Source of the DNA: Burhinus oedicnemus
Lineage: Eukaryota > Chordata > Aves > Charadriiformes > Burhinidae
DNA length: 64,000 nucleotides
Direction: 5' to 3'
NCBI GenBank assembly: GCA_008921705.1
Contig: VFFE01007669.1
Span: 4,471,246 to 4,535,245, forward strand
Both the position numbers and the translations under genes were made by a program. The notes below the pieces were generated by a model. The model was given only the letters and a program-made list of their open reading frames with translations, was not told the DNA's origin and ran no database searches. Within the stretch, counting starts at the first letter, position 1. The number at the start of each line of letters is the position of its first letter. Positions 63,321-64,000 of the stretch are shown in pieces.

Positions 63321-64000
63321 TCCACTGTGTGCTGCTGGTACTGTCTCTCCTTACAGACCTTGAGTGTGCTGAGTGTTCTGGAACACCATGAGTGTGTTGG
63401 AAGTCTTTAGTTCAAAGGACACTGTAGTGTTGCAGCCTCGTGTCCTCTGCTACTGCACATATGTGTAACCAGGGCAGCAGAGGATCAAGTTACGGAGACT
63501 GTATGTTGAAGTAGTGCTTATACCCTGCTCATGGCTTGCCTTCCCTGCCCAGCTGTGCTGATATATGTGACACTGATAACCAGCCTTGTGCCCTTTACTC
63601 TTCCTCAGAGCTGTGCATAGGCCTTTTGCCTCCTGGGGTAGGAAAGGCAAGTATCTGATTTTTCACAGTTGACAACTGTGCTACATTTAGACACACTGCC
63701 CCTAATTTGGACTCAAGTAAGAGAGTGTGGGGGTCCATCAGACCCCAGCTGTTTTAAGGTCTCGGACATATCAGGAGATCCAAGTGCCTCTTCCAGCCCT
63801 CAGACATTGGTCTTGCAACTTCCAGAACAGCTGGGCTGATGCTGTGTCCTGGAGTGCTCCGGCATGTCACAGTACAGCTAAATTCCATGAGGTATGGAGG
63901 ATGCATTCCTGAAACATGCAATGGTTCGCAATTGGATGAATAGCAAAGGTTTCTGTAAGAATCATTGCAAAAGAGGGGTGATGTGTGCCGGGCCTTGAGG
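63321..64000. other. Unassigned sequence at the window end
   Basis: It may be further 5' CR1 sequence (ORF1 start or 5' UTR) or unique flanking DNA; I could not recognise it. The short frames at 63450-63650 (-) and 63727-63912 (+) have no identifiable features. Confidence 0.5.

Overview
The window is a piece of bird nuclear DNA. It is AT-rich with long introns, GT-AG splice sites, CR1 LINE retrotransposons with the typical 3' motif of repeated ATTCTATGATTCT-like units, and an avian-type solo LTR. The LTR type leans towards a neoavian bird rather than a chicken relative, but that is only an inference from memory. Only one cellular protein-coding gene can be supported: TLK1 (tousled-like kinase 1), on the + strand, from about 9.17 to 54.1 kb. 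The gene call is strong because 20 consecutive exons splice in a consistent frame into 715 codons plus a stop (2148 nt from the ATG at 9171) and match vertebrate TLK1 exon by exon as I know the protein.

Layout. 1-9165: upstream intron of TLK1; the first exon of the long isoform (about 48 extra N-terminal residues) is outside the window. 9166-52518: 20 coding exons and 19 introns. The order is a Ser-rich N-terminus with a basic nuclear localisation signal (e1-e6), a coiled-coil middle (e7-e12), then a Ser/Thr kinase domain (e13-e20) with glycine loop, Lys434, HYD-type catalytic loop with Asp535, DFG 556-558, and a C-terminal tail with a conserved RxxS phosphosite. 52519 to about 54100: the 3' UTR, with several AATAAA signals, the last at 54074. 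About 54100-64000: intergenic DNA with no recognisable host gene. It holds a GC-rich patch (55.74-56.87 kb), a complete 361-bp solo LTR with a 5-bp target duplication (56.87-57.23 kb), an old degraded CR1 piece (57.5-57.9 kb) and an unusually long antisense CR1 (59.85 to at least 63.3 kb). That CR1 keeps remains of both ORF1 (SGNH/GDSL esterase-like) and ORF2 (endonuclease plus reverse transcriptase), all broken by frameshifts and stops.

Introns carry two younger sense CR1 3' fragments (39.87 and 40.75 kb), one old antisense CR1 fragment (47.7-48.2 kb), microsatellites and small inverted or tandem repeats. I found no sign of a new multi-gene system. The items most worth a second look are a possible alternative terminal exon of TLK1 at 49733, the long CR1 copy with its ORF1 remnant, and the intact-ended solo LTR.
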